NCBI GenBank assembly: GCA_030632625.1
Contig: DAOVUK010000171.1
Location: forward strand, 1 to 6,869
From: Gammaproteobacteria bacterium
Lineage (GTDB): Bacteria > Pseudomonadota > Gammaproteobacteria > GRL18
Reading direction: 5' to 3'
DNA length: 6,869 nt
Below, piece after piece: positions 1-6,349 of this stretch. The position numbers and the translations under genes were made by a program. The notes beneath the pieces were generated by a model. The model made no database searches and had not been told where the DNA came from. It was given only the letters and a program-made list of their open reading frames with translations. Within the stretch, counting starts at the first letter, position 1, and each line of letters begins with the position of its first letter.

Positions 1-206
1 AGGCAGTAGCCAAAGCTGTCCCTGATGATCGAATTCTCATTGAAACAGATGCTCCTTATCTTGCCCCGGTACCGATGAGAGGCAAAAAAAATCAGCCCGC
101 TTATGTCGCTTACATTGCTGAATTTTTGGCCGAATTACGCCAGACCAGTGTTGAGCATATCGCCGCTGTCACCCGGGAAAATTATTTCAGATTGTTTTTT
201 AAATAA
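1..206 (+). CDS. TatD/YcfH-family metal-dependent DNase, C-terminal part (5' truncated by window)
   Basis: Reading from base 3 gives an open frame of 67 codons ending in TAA at 204-206. The product contains IETDAPYLAPVPMRGKKNQP, which matches the C-terminal signature of TatD-type hydrolases. The Asp of ETD is a metal ligand in this family, and the following P-YLAPVP-RGK-NQPA block is specific to the YcfH-like branch (E. coli YcfH has ETDSPYLAPVP-RGKENQP). The end, VTRENYFRLFFK, fits the usual final helix, so the 3' end looks complete and normal. These cytoplasmic enzymes are TIM-barrel nucleases or phosphodiesterases acting on DNA. The start and the N-terminal HxH motif lie outside the window. 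A 62-base piece of this gene recurs at the other end of the window. Family assignment is firm; the exact substrate is not known from the sequence. Confidence 0.93.
   Translation, partial: AVAKAVPDDRILIETDAPYLAPVPMRGKKNQPAYVAYIAEFLAELRQTSVEHIAAVTRENYFRLFFK
37..98 (+). repeat. Left copy of 62-bp tatD direct repeat
   Basis: Bases 37-98, inside the tatD gene, recur at 6808-6869 in the same orientation with one difference (A at 88, G at 6859). The distance between copies is 6771 bases. The left copy sits in an intact reading frame. The right copy reaches the window edge, so the full length of the repeat is unknown. Confidence 0.95.
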
Positions 207-330
207 AATCGTAAAGGCCTTCAACTTATACTCTAATATGATGTCTATAAAGGCTGAATGATTTTAATAATAAGTCACTCTTTTTATTAGGTAGAAAAGT
301 ATGCTTATGTTTTGACCTAAAGGAGCAGTC

Positions 331-390
331 TTGTTTAAATGTAAAATGATCAACCAAATATTTTTTATGTTTGTCCTCTTTATAGATTAA
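331..390 (+). CDS. Possible 19-codon ORF with strong Shine-Dalgarno (doubtful)
   Basis: An AAAGGAG sequence at 319-325 lies five bases before a TTG codon at 331. The frame runs 19 codons to TAA at 388-390 and encodes a short peptide with a hydrophobic stretch (INQIFFMFVLFI) resembling the start of a signal peptide or a membrane microprotein. It could be a genuine tiny membrane protein, the broken 5' end of a lost exported gene, or chance. The good SD spacing is the only real support. No similarity is recognised. Confidence 0.2.
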   Translation: MFKCKMINQIFFMFVLFID

Positions 391-426
391 TAAATAGGAA
401 AATAGAATTAATTTATAAAAATCACA

Positions 427-1290
427 TCAAAAGTTAACTGTCATGAATATTTTAGGCCCATGGTAGGTATAGTCTACATTACCACTCCAGTTATTGGTGT
501 CGATGTCTATGTCGGTGCTCAGATAATGATAACCAGCACCAAAACCTACATTATTAAAAGCCTGATATTGTACCTCAGCAACGACACTGCCTAACGAACC
601 ACTATAATCACCTGTATCAGCAGAAAGCCAGTCGATACGCCCTTTGATAATAACTTTTGGATTAAATGCATAGGCAGTAAATAAACCAATATTTGGCAAT
701 GGTGCTAGCGTGTCTTTATTTCTAGCGGCATTACTAACAGAAACACCATTTATTGTTGCCTGACCAGAGATTTTAGTCTCAATATCCATCAGATGCACTC
801 CTAAACCAGCTCCCAGCTCAAATTGTTTTGATTGCATAAAGGAATACCCAACAAACAAACGCCCGAAGCTCACTTTTGCATCAGATTTAATATTACTTCC
901 CGCTGAAAAATGTAAATCATCCCAACTGATATCATTATTAATGGTAAAAGATTGCTTACCACGATCAATTTCCAGATATTCAAGTGAAACATGAAAGCTT
1001 TCTGTGAAACGCCATTTAAAAGTGCCAAAAAAAACATCGGTTTGATCATCAAAACCTAAATCATCCTCTAAATCAATTTTCCGTCGCCCATCAATGCCAA
1101 CACTTGAATCAATATTTGTAAAAATTACCCCTAGGCTAGCACTGAAATCATCACTTAAAAGTGGATGAATTCCAGGGCGTTCACTGGCTAGAGACGTTGG
1201 AATAAGAAATATTGATAATATGCAACTAAAATAAATCGGATGGATACAAATTGTTTTTTTCCTGTGCTTGCTTGTTATGTCATGCATCAT
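427..1290 (-). CDS. Outer-membrane beta-barrel protein, uncharacterised
   Basis: This 287-residue protein has a basic N-terminus (KHRKK) followed by a hydrophobic segment at about residues 17-35, with a likely signal peptidase site after SLA near residue 35. The mature part consists of alternating hydrophobic/polar strands with many aromatic ends, for example FFGTFKWRF, FHVSLEYLEI, FGRLFVGYSF, NIGLFTAYAF and VGFGAGYHYL. It ends in IFMTVNF, the terminal-Phe signature recognised by the BAM outer-membrane assembly machinery. An acidic IDLEDDLGFDD segment near residue 72 resembles one seen in uncharacterised barrel proteins of other proteobacteria. About ten strands would fit the length. ATG codons occur at residues 1 and 2, with AAGG six bases before the first. 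The gene is separated from the upstream operon by a terminator at 1397-1443, so it is probably transcribed alone. No ligand or function can be inferred beyond outer-membrane location. Confidence 0.85.
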   Translation of the reverse strand: MMHDITSKHRKKTICIHPIYFSCILSIFLIPTSLASERPGIHPLLSDDFSASLGVIFTNIDSSVGIDGRRKIDLEDDLGFDDQTDVFFGTFKWRFTESFHVSLEYLEIDRGKQSFTINNDISWDDLHFSAGSNIKSDAKVSFGRLFVGYSFMQSKQFELGAGLGVHLMDIETKISGQATINGVSVSNAARNKDTLAPLPNIGLFTAYAFNPKVIIKGRIDWLSADTGDYSGSLGSVVAEVQYQAFNNVGFGAGYHYLSTDIDIDTNNWSGNVDYTYHGPKIFMTVNF

Positions 1291-1396
1291 AGTTGCCTTT
1301 ATTAAGGAGCTGGATTATTGCTTATTTGATGCCATAGGCATAAAAAATAGTGAAATGGAGATCTTCAGTAGGCTTGAAGATTTTGTAAAATACTTC

Positions 1397-1443
1397 AATG
1401 AAAAGCGGATGATAACCGTTCAGGATACCATCCGCTTTTCATT
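1397..1443. terminator. Bidirectional rho-independent terminator hairpin
   Basis: A perfect 15-bp inverted repeat (AATGAAAAGCGGATG at 1397-1411 with CATCCGCTTTTCATT at 1429-1443) encloses a 17-base loop. On either strand a GC-containing stem (GCGGATG/CATCCGC) is followed by TTTTCATT. It lies 46 bases after the stop of the minus-strand gene 1489-1785 and so terminates the DUF2092 operon before the barrel gene. Confidence 0.8.
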
Positions 1444-1488
1444 AAAAATTACAATTATTCTATACTTTAGAGTACTTTTGTCAATTGA

Positions 1489-1785
1489 TTACTGAGCAAC
1501 AGGTACAGGTGTAACCACTACAGGCACTGGGACTGGAGTGACAACGACTACTGGAGCAGGAGCAACAACAACTGGGGTTGCAACTACTGCTGCAGTAACT
1601 GCTGCTGTACGTCTGCGAGTTCTACGATGAACACCTGCAACACTGACGGGAGTTAGCGGACGGCCAACTCTTGCTTCTGCATCTTGAATGATACGAAAAC
1701 CAAATTGTGTGGATTCATCGAAATCACCAGAAAAAAACAGAATACTTATTGCCGTGAAGAAAATAACTTTCGTCAAGTTTTTCAT
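1489..1785 (-). CDS. Small secreted protein with RVGRPLTPVSVAGV motif and Val/Pro-rich tail
   Basis: The 98-residue product has a hydrophobic N-terminal signal (about residues 4-20, KVIFFTAISILFF). It then has the block DAEARVGRPLTPVSVAGV at 35-52, a very basic stretch HRRTRRR at 53-59, an Ala/Val/Thr stretch, and a low-complexity tail of PVVV/PVPV units from about 70 to 96. From memory, the ARVGRPLTPVSVAGV block followed by Arg/Thr is seen in small exported proteins of several proteobacteria; I know of no function. AAGGA lies six bases before the ATG. It begins 34 bases after the stop of the DUF2092 gene on the same strand and is followed by a terminator hairpin, so the two form an operon. 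The tail may be flexible, wall-spanning or extended; this is inference. The protein could act with its DUF2092 partner in the periplasm. Confidence 0.78.
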   Translation of the reverse strand: MKNLTKVIFFTAISILFFSGDFDESTQFGFRIIQDAEARVGRPLTPVSVAGVHRRTRRRTAAVTAAVVATPVVVAPAPVVVVTPVPVPVVVTPVPVAQ

Positions 1786-1819
1786 ATGTTTTCCTTATGT
1801 ATATTAATATCAGAGAAAT

Positions 1820-2563
1820 TTATTTTTTATCAGGTGCTATAAAATTAAAAATATCATCTGTAAAATCTGGATTTGTGTTCCAGTTCATATCCAGGACAAA
1901 CTGTGGGCTGCCAGTAATCCATCGAGAAGTGACAACATAGCGTTTTGGCAATGGCTTAATTCCCGTTGATATCCAAATTTGCCAATCTACTTCTGTATTG
2001 CGAAAGGCAAGGTGGTGACACTCTACGCCATCAATAATGGTTTTATCGACATAAAACCCTGATAATAAATTTTTAGACAGTCTGTCATAACTGTCTTTAT
2101 AAAGCAGATCGGCTCCAGGTGCAGTCAGATTAAATTTTTGCAGGGAAAAATCAAGCGCTTGGGTAATGTTATCAGGTGCATTAACTGTTTTGTATTGTTC
2201 ATTCACATTATTATAAAGAGTAAATGTTTTGCCGTTATAATAAAATTTCTGATCAACTGCATCACCTTTACGTTCACCATACAATTTATCAGGTCGATGA
2301 ACTGCATTGGTATTGTAGTGATCGATCATTATTTTTTGACCTGAATCCAACATTGATTCAATGGTTGAATGACTGGTCACTGAGAATTGCTTCAGGCTGC
2401 CAAGATATTTGCTCATATTTTTAAAAATCTGAACTGCTCGTGGTTCAAGTTCAGTTGATTTAGAATCGATTCCTTCTGACCATGCTGCCGTTGTGAAAGA
2501 TAAGCTGCTCAACGTTAGAAGAAATATACTACAACTTTTTAATCCACTTGTTTTTAATTTCAT
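1820..2563 (-). CDS. DUF2092-family periplasmic protein (LolA/LolB-like fold predicted)
   Basis: The 247-residue product starts with a signal peptide (basic MKLKTSGLK, hydrophobic 12-26, cleavage near TAAWS at 27-30). The mature part has the features I associate with DUF2092: RPDKLYGERKGDAVD at 90-104, YYNGKTFTLYN at 108-118, a second block (ADLLYKDSYD, 151-160), and VECHHLAFR..EVDWQIWI..G..PLP at 180-206 followed by ITGSPQF. This pattern of a hydrophobic-ligand-type half barrel resembles the lipoprotein-carrier proteins LolA/LolB, so binding of a lipid or lipid-modified partner is plausible but unproven. Length is normal for the family and the frame is intact. AAGGGA lies five bases before the ATG. 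It is the first gene of a two-gene operon with the RVGRP protein. The family assignment comes from recognition of motifs, not from a search. Confidence 0.8.
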   Translation of the reverse strand: MKLKTSGLKSCSIFLLTLSSLSFTTAAWSEGIDSKSTELEPRAVQIFKNMSKYLGSLKQFSVTSHSTIESMLDSGQKIMIDHYNTNAVHRPDKLYGERKGDAVDQKFYYNGKTFTLYNNVNEQYKTVNAPDNITQALDFSLQKFNLTAPGADLLYKDSYDRLSKNLLSGFYVDKTIIDGVECHHLAFRNTEVDWQIWISTGIKPLPKRYVVTSRWITGSPQFVLDMNWNTNPDFTDDIFNFIAPDKK

Positions 2564-2627
2564 AAAAATCCCTTATTGATTTTTGCTATGATAAGTTAGG
2601 CACAGATCAAATCCACTTTACACTCTT

Positions 2628-2708
2628 GTAGGTTGTGGGTGAGTTTACGAACCCCAACGATTTCAGCCAAATACATGTTGGGGTTCGTAAAACTCACCCG
2701 CAACCTAC
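2628..2708. repeat. Long imperfect palindrome, dispersed GTAGGTTG...CAACCTAC-type repeat
   Basis: The left arm at 2628-2658 and the right arm at 2677-2708 pair over 31-32 bases with a single mismatch (T at 2636 against C in the complement) and a one-base insertion; the loop is 18 bases. The outer ends read GTAGGTTG and CAACCTAC, and the inner part contains CGAACCCCAAC. This resembles the GTAGGTTGGG...CCCAACA palindromic repeats scattered in many proteobacterial and cyanobacterial genomes. There is no T-run after either arm, so it is more likely a repeat element than an ordinary terminator, although it could block read-through from the Asp/Arg-rich gene into the DUF2092 operon. Confidence 0.85.
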
Positions 2709-2791
2709 GATAAAATGTAAACATAAAACCTATTATTTGATCAGTCCCATAAGTTAAATAGGGTGCAAAAAAATACTAAACTTATGTTATT

Positions 2792-3067
2792 TTAAAAACG
2801 ACGATCACGTCGGTCATCCACTCGTTCTTCTGTCCGATCCAGCGTATCCTGACGTTTATCTTGTCTATTGTCTGAGCGACAATCAGCACCATTACCCGTA
2901 CAATCTCTGCGTTCTTCACGAAACTCCTGCTTATCATCAACACGGTCAGAAGCATTGTCTCGGTGATCCATTCTTCTATCAACTCGATCAACAACTCCAA
3001 CTGCAAGTACACCCTGACTAAAGACTAAAATTGCTACGCCAAATGCAGATACAAGCGATTTATTCAT
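2792..3067 (-). CDS. Small secreted Asp/Arg-rich low-complexity protein
   Basis: The 91-residue product begins with a clear signal peptide (MNKSLVSAFGVAILVFSQGVLA, shown here by its positions 1-22, cleavage after VLA). In the 69-residue mature part, 16 residues are Asp and 17 are Arg, with DR and RRD patterns repeated throughout. Two Cys (56 and 63) flank a small TGNGAD loop and could form a disulfide in the periplasm. AAGG lies eight bases before the ATG. The alternating charges suggest a disordered or helical charged protein; no function is recognised. It has its own 147-base upstream region after the AraC gene, and the palindrome 2628-2708 lies downstream. A second open frame on the same strand (2782-3012) has no signal or SD and is ignored. 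Confidence 0.72.
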   Translation of the reverse strand: MNKSLVSAFGVAILVFSQGVLAVGVVDRVDRRMDHRDNASDRVDDKQEFREERRDCTGNGADCRSDNRQDKRQDTLDRTEERVDDRRDRRF

Positions 3068-3214
3068 TTTAATTACCTTTTTTTTGATTGAAAAGAGTTT
3101 GGTTTAGATGATTTATCATTTTGAAAATAAGTTTTTTAATATATCATGGAAGACAAAAACAATATTATCTATTGGGCTCAAATATTTATCTTTTAAGCTC
3201 ATATGTGTCTCTCA

Positions 3215-4225
3215 TTAAGTGATTTTATGTGTGTGCTTTTTTCTATATTCAAGTGGCGAAATTTGATTACATCGAATGAAAAAACGAGTAAATGAGCTTT
3301 GGTCATTAAAGCCTATTTTTTTCCCGATATTAACAATACTTGTTTTAGACCCAGATAACATTTCTTGTGCCAACTGATTTTTTACCGATAATTTTATAAT
3401 GCTGAATTCACTATTTTCCTGAGCAAGTCTGCGCTTAAATGTGCTCAATGAAAAGCCTAAAGTTCTGGCAATATCACTGGCATTTGCCTGACCATTTTCA
3501 ATTTTTTCAAGTAACAGGAGACGAACCTCTTTTTCCAATGAGTTTTCCTTATAATATTCCTGTAACATTTTCTCCGCCTGCTGCCGTAAAATATTTAACA
3601 TCCAGGGATCGCTATTAGAAATTTTTTTGTTAATAAATGGTTTTTTGTAGACGATTTGATTTTTTGTTTGGCTAAACTGTAAATTTTGTCCAAATAACGA
3701 TTCTATTTCACTCAGGTCATCGGGGGATTGATGAGTAAATGAAACACTTATCGGTCTGGCTATATCACCAAGATGAAATTTGAGGTAGTCAACAACAAAT
3801 CCCAGACTCCACTCATTGTCATGCCGTGGACAAACCTTTGGTAACTGCTCAGTCGCATATTGAATGATGATGGTCTCTTTACGAGTGATTATTTTAAAAG
3901 ATGCACCAGAATAAAAAGTGGGGTAATAACGTTCGAGGTTATTAAAAAAATCTTTAACAGTGCTTGTTTGTAGTAGAATGTATCCAAACAGGCCATACAT
4001 GCTAATATCAACCAGTTTATTCATGGTTAAACCAAAATTCTGGTTACCACTTATTTTCGCACATGAGATTAATAATTGATTAACACAATCGGGTGATATT
4101 GTGTCAGGCCGATAGAGTGCTGTTTCAACTTCATCTGGATGTTGTTGAATGAGTTCATTCAGATTTACTCCACCACGTTGAAATGTTTCTAAAACCCAGG
4201 CTCCTGGTAATCCTTCCAGCTTCAT
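3215..4225 (-). CDS. AraC-family transcriptional regulator (Arabinose_bd-type N-domain plus HTH_18)
   Basis: Starting at the ATG at 4223-4225, the product is 336 residues, usual for the OruR/ArgR-like AraC group. Residues about 10-190 look like the ligand-binding domain (MYGLFGYILLQTSTVKDF and the YYPTFYSG region are typical of the group). The C-terminal DNA-binding domain has two helix-turn-helix units: NASDIARTLGFSLSTFKRRL at about 248-267 and IVNIGKKIGFNDQSSFTRFF at about 296-315, ending with the SPLEYRKK tail. An open frame extends ten codons further to a TTG at 4255, but that codon has no SD, whereas AGGGA sits six bases before the ATG. The gene is divergent from the permease/OmpA pair, the classical layout for a regulator of its neighbours. 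The effector is unknown. A related, decayed C-terminus lies at 6343-6488. Confidence 0.93.
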   Translation of the reverse strand: MKLEGLPGAWVLETFQRGGVNLNELIQQHPDEVETALYRPDTISPDCVNQLLISCAKISGNQNFGLTMNKLVDISMYGLFGYILLQTSTVKDFFNNLERYYPTFYSGASFKIITRKETIIIQYATEQLPKVCPRHDNEWSLGFVVDYLKFHLGDIARPISVSFTHQSPDDLSEIESLFGQNLQFSQTKNQIVYKKPFINKKISNSDPWMLNILRQQAEKMLQEYYKENSLEKEVRLLLLEKIENGQANASDIARTLGFSLSTFKRRLAQENSEFSIIKLSVKNQLAQEMLSGSKTSIVNIGKKIGFNDQSSFTRFFIRCNQISPLEYRKKHTHKIT

Positions 4226-4231
4226 ATTAAG

Positions 4232-4236
4232 TCCCT
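4232..4236 (-). promoter_or_regulatory. Ribosome binding site deciding the AraC start
   Basis: The minus strand reads AGGGA followed by six bases and ATG (4223-4225). No comparable sequence precedes the upstream in-frame TTG at 4255, so the ATG is preferred. Confidence 0.65.
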
Positions 4237-4324
4237 GACTTATCAAAAGAGTCAAATGTTTTAGCTAAAATCAGTCCGCGAATTAAGCAATCGATTGATA
4301 GTGCCTTTAAATTAATTAATGTCG

Positions 4325-4353
4325 ATTTAAGTTTGTAACATATATATAATCAA
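4325..4353 (-). promoter_or_regulatory. Candidate sigma70 promoter of the AraC gene
   Basis: On the minus strand TTGATT (4348-4353) and TTAAAT (4325-4330) are separated by exactly 17 bases; each matches the consensus at four of six positions. In such AT-rich DNA chance matches are common, so this is only a candidate. Confidence 0.25.
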
Positions 4354-4462
4354 GTCACCATAATATCTTTTATAATTTATCAATTTGAGCTAAATAGATA
4401 AATAACTGAACCCAAATATCAATATTTTTTTCATTCAGTATGTTATATTTTCCACCGTCAAT

Positions 4463-4518
4463 CCAATGATGGCTGATGAACAGGACTTATGGAGACTAAT
4501 TTCAGCCAATTTTATTGG
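4463..4518 (+). promoter_or_regulatory. Imperfect inverted repeat in the permease gene leader
   Basis: CCAAT (4463-4467) and TGGCTGA (4470-4476) can pair with TCAGCCA (4502-4508) and ATTGG (4514-4518). A short local hairpin CCAAT/ATTGG (4506-4518) would compete for the same bases. The structure ends 12 bases before the AAGGAG SD. It may be an mRNA leader structure, an operator or chance. Confidence 0.25.
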
Positions 4519-4541
4519 TTAAAGACTTCTAAGGAGCATGC

Positions 4542-5615
4542 ATGAGCAATTCTCAAGAAAAAACATTGAATGAACAATTAGAAACAAACATCATTAATTT
4601 GATGATAAAGATAGGTATTCTATTATTACTTTATTTCTGGTGTTTCAGCATCGTTCAACCTTTTATTATTCCAGTGGTCTGGGCAGTTGTTATTGCTGTT
4701 TCTTTGTATCCCGTTTATATGTTGTTGCTGACAAAGCTGAATGGAAGAAGAACCTTAACGGGTACAATTTTGACTTTAGTTGTTCTAACATTACTATTAG
4801 CACCTGTAATAATGTTGTCGGGTTCAATGGTGGATGGCATTCAAAATTTATCAAAAGCTCTGGATAGTGGCACTTTAAATCTTCCACCGCCTTCAGTTGA
4901 TGTTAAAGAATGGCCGGTTATTGGTGAAAAAGTCTATGCCGCATGGCATTTGGCTTCCACTAATCTCAGTGAAGCCATTGTGAAGTTTACACCTCAGTTA
5001 AAATCAATCAGTAGTACTGTTTTTTCTGCGATCATGGGTGGTGGAGCAGGCATTTTACAATTCATTATTTCTATCATTATTGCTGGCGTATTTATGGTCA
5101 ATGCAGACGGCAGTGTTAAAGCAATACAAAATTTCATTTCAAAACTTTCACCTAAACATGGTGTTGAATTTGTTATAATGTCAGGCGCCACCATCCGTAG
5201 TGTTGCTCAGGGTGTCATTGGTATCGGTATTGTCCAGGCTGCTTTTGTTGGTCTTGGATTTTGGGCGGTTGATGTACCTGGTGCAGGACTGTGGACTGTA
5301 TTAGTCCTGATCCTTTCCATCGCACAATTACCCCCAACTATTGTCATCCTTCCTGTCGTACTCTATATGTTTTCTTTAGATGATATGTCAACAGTGACAT
5401 TGGTTCTGTTTACTATCTGGAGTGTATTTGGTGCAATTCTTGATGGTTTATTAAAACCTTTTGTTATGGGACGAGGTGTTGATGCCCCCATGCTGGTTAT
5501 TTTGCTTGGTGCTATTGGTGGAATGATAATGTCAGGCATTTTAGGTTTATTTACCGGTGCCATTGTTTTAGCCTTAGGCTACATCCTTTATGCACAATGG
5601 CTGCAATCAGAATGA
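4542..5615 (+). CDS. AI-2E/YdiK-family inner-membrane transporter
   Basis: The 357-residue protein is highly hydrophobic, with segments at about 23-40, 43-62, 73-95, 165-186, 213-238, 248-275, 285-300 and 312-350. The long loop at about 100-155 between the third and fourth segments, followed by the conserved-looking ATIRSVAQGVIGIGIVQA stretch (216-233), VPGAGLW (245-251) and the end LKPFVMGRGVDAPMLVILLG (304-323), is typical of the AI-2E transporter family (PF01594; E. coli YdiK and similar). Members export or exchange diverse small solutes or ions; autoinducer-2 transport is shown only for one (TqsA), so the family name should not be read as function. Length is normal and the frame intact. 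AAGGAG lies five bases before the ATG at 4542; an ATG four bases upstream is in another frame. The OmpA-domain gene follows after 50 bases with no terminator, suggesting an operon. Confidence 0.92.
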   Translation: MSNSQEKTLNEQLETNIINLMIKIGILLLLYFWCFSIVQPFIIPVVWAVVIAVSLYPVYMLLLTKLNGRRTLTGTILTLVVLTLLLAPVIMLSGSMVDGIQNLSKALDSGTLNLPPPSVDVKEWPVIGEKVYAAWHLASTNLSEAIVKFTPQLKSISSTVFSAIMGGGAGILQFIISIIIAGVFMVNADGSVKAIQNFISKLSPKHGVEFVIMSGATIRSVAQGVIGIGIVQAAFVGLGFWAVDVPGAGLWTVLVLILSIAQLPPTIVILPVVLYMFSLDDMSTVTLVLFTIWSVFGAILDGLLKPFVMGRGVDAPMLVILLGAIGGMIMSGILGLFTGAIVLALGYILYAQWLQSE

Positions 5616-5665
5616 ATAAGAATTTTATAAAAAATATGTATTAATTTAAATAATAGGAAAATACC

Positions 5666-6295
5666 ATGAAAAAAAGACTAATACTAGCAGTTGCTCTGTC
5701 GGCAGTTTTATACCAACCCACTGTTTTTGCCAATGATGGCTTTGTTGAAGACTATGTTTCATCGCCTTATGGTGAAGTTTATAAAAACAGTTATGGTGAA
5801 TGCTGGCGTTCGCGCTTTGATGACACGACAGATAAACTGGAAGAGTGTGGTTACGAAAAACCAGCACCCATTGTTATTGCGCAGGAATTAGTCATGGCAC
5901 CAACAGCAGCAACACTGACGACAACAGTTGCGGAACAAATTAACATCCGTGCTGCTTTACTTTTTGCATTTGATAGTGCAGTTTTATCAGATGATGCAAA
6001 AGCGGTTCTTGAAGAACGTATAGCAAAATATAAAGGCAGAGGTGAGTTAACATCTAATGTGAGAGTCATTGGGCATACTGATAGTACAGGCCCGGAAATC
6101 TATAACCAGAAACTATCAGAAATGCGTGCAAAATCGGTTGCAGAATATCTTGAACAAAATACTAATATTGTTGATGATCAAATTGATGCAATAGGTAAAG
6201 GTGAAAGTGAGCCAGAAGCGTCTAATGACACAACAACCGGACGAGAACTCAACCGTCGTGTGGTTATTGTTTTAGATGGTACCATCACTGAATAA
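5666..6295 (+). CDS. OmpA-family periplasmic/outer-membrane-associated protein (peptidoglycan-binding C-domain)
   Basis: The 209-residue product has a signal peptide (MKKRLILAVALSAVLYQPTV, cleavage after VFA at residue 22). A short linker region has two Cys (46 and 61) in the context YGECWRSRFDDTTDKLEECGY, a motif also seen at the start of other OmpA-like proteins in proteobacteria. The OmpA C-terminal domain spans about 97-205: LLFAFDSAVLSDDAK, VRVIGHTDSTGPEIYNQKLSEMRA (137-155 region) and the final NRRVVIVL. Asp139 and Arg154, 15 residues apart, correspond to the Asp/Arg pair that binds diaminopimelate in peptidoglycan in E. coli OmpA. There is no N-terminal beta-barrel and no lipobox, so it is probably periplasmic and cell-wall bound. 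AGGA lies eight bases before the ATG. It follows the permease gene by 50 bases and is followed by a terminator. Confidence 0.92.
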   Translation: MKKRLILAVALSAVLYQPTVFANDGFVEDYVSSPYGEVYKNSYGECWRSRFDDTTDKLEECGYEKPAPIVIAQELVMAPTAATLTTTVAEQINIRAALLFAFDSAVLSDDAKAVLEERIAKYKGRGELTSNVRVIGHTDSTGPEIYNQKLSEMRAKSVAEYLEQNTNIVDDQIDAIGKGESEPEASNDTTTGRELNRRVVIVLDGTITE

Positions 6296-6308
6296 TATTT
6301 TCATATAG

Positions 6309-6349
6309 ATTGACGGCTTCTTTGTTATCAGGAAACCGTCAATTATTTT
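6309..6349 (+). terminator. Rho-independent terminator after the OmpA-family gene
   Basis: ATTGACGGCTTC (6309-6320) pairs with GAAACCGTCAAT (6332-6343) over 12 bases with one C-A mismatch; the loop is 11 bases and the stem is followed by TATTTT-type sequence. It lies 13 bases after the OmpA gene stop. Its right arm overlaps the stop codon of the decayed AraC remnant. Confidence 0.7.

Larger units (their letters stand above)
4226..4541. other. Divergent intergenic region between araC-type gene and AI-2E/OmpA pair
   Basis: This 316-base stretch contains no gene. It is strongly AT-rich and must hold the promoters for both directions. Visible elements are the SD of the regulator, a candidate regulator promoter (4325-4353), a CAATCGATTG palindrome at 4288-4297, and an imperfect inverted repeat in the leader of the permease gene (4463-4518). 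A clear promoter for the plus-strand genes could not be assigned by eye; TATATT near 4444 is only a weak -10 candidate. Confidence 0.6.

Noticed and set aside
1268..1495. Plus-strand 75-codon open frame
   Set aside because: It overlaps the start of the barrel gene and runs through the terminator hairpin; no SD and no recognisable protein features.
2748..2786. CATAAGTT/AACTTATG inverted repeat after the Asp/Arg-rich gene as a terminator
   Set aside because: The 8-bp stem is AT-rich with a 23-base loop and overlaps no clear T-run; too weak to call.
2782..3012. Minus-strand 76-codon frame overlapping the Asp/Arg-rich gene
   Set aside because: It is a shifted frame of a repetitive gene; the other frame has a signal peptide and an SD, this one has neither.
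4226..4255. TTG start giving a 346-residue AraC protein
   Set aside because: No SD precedes the TTG, while AGGGA precedes the ATG at 4225 at good distance, giving 336 residues.
4542..5615. Autoinducer-2 exporter function for the permease
   Set aside because: The family name derives from one member; there is no quorum-sensing gene nearby, so only family membership is claimed.
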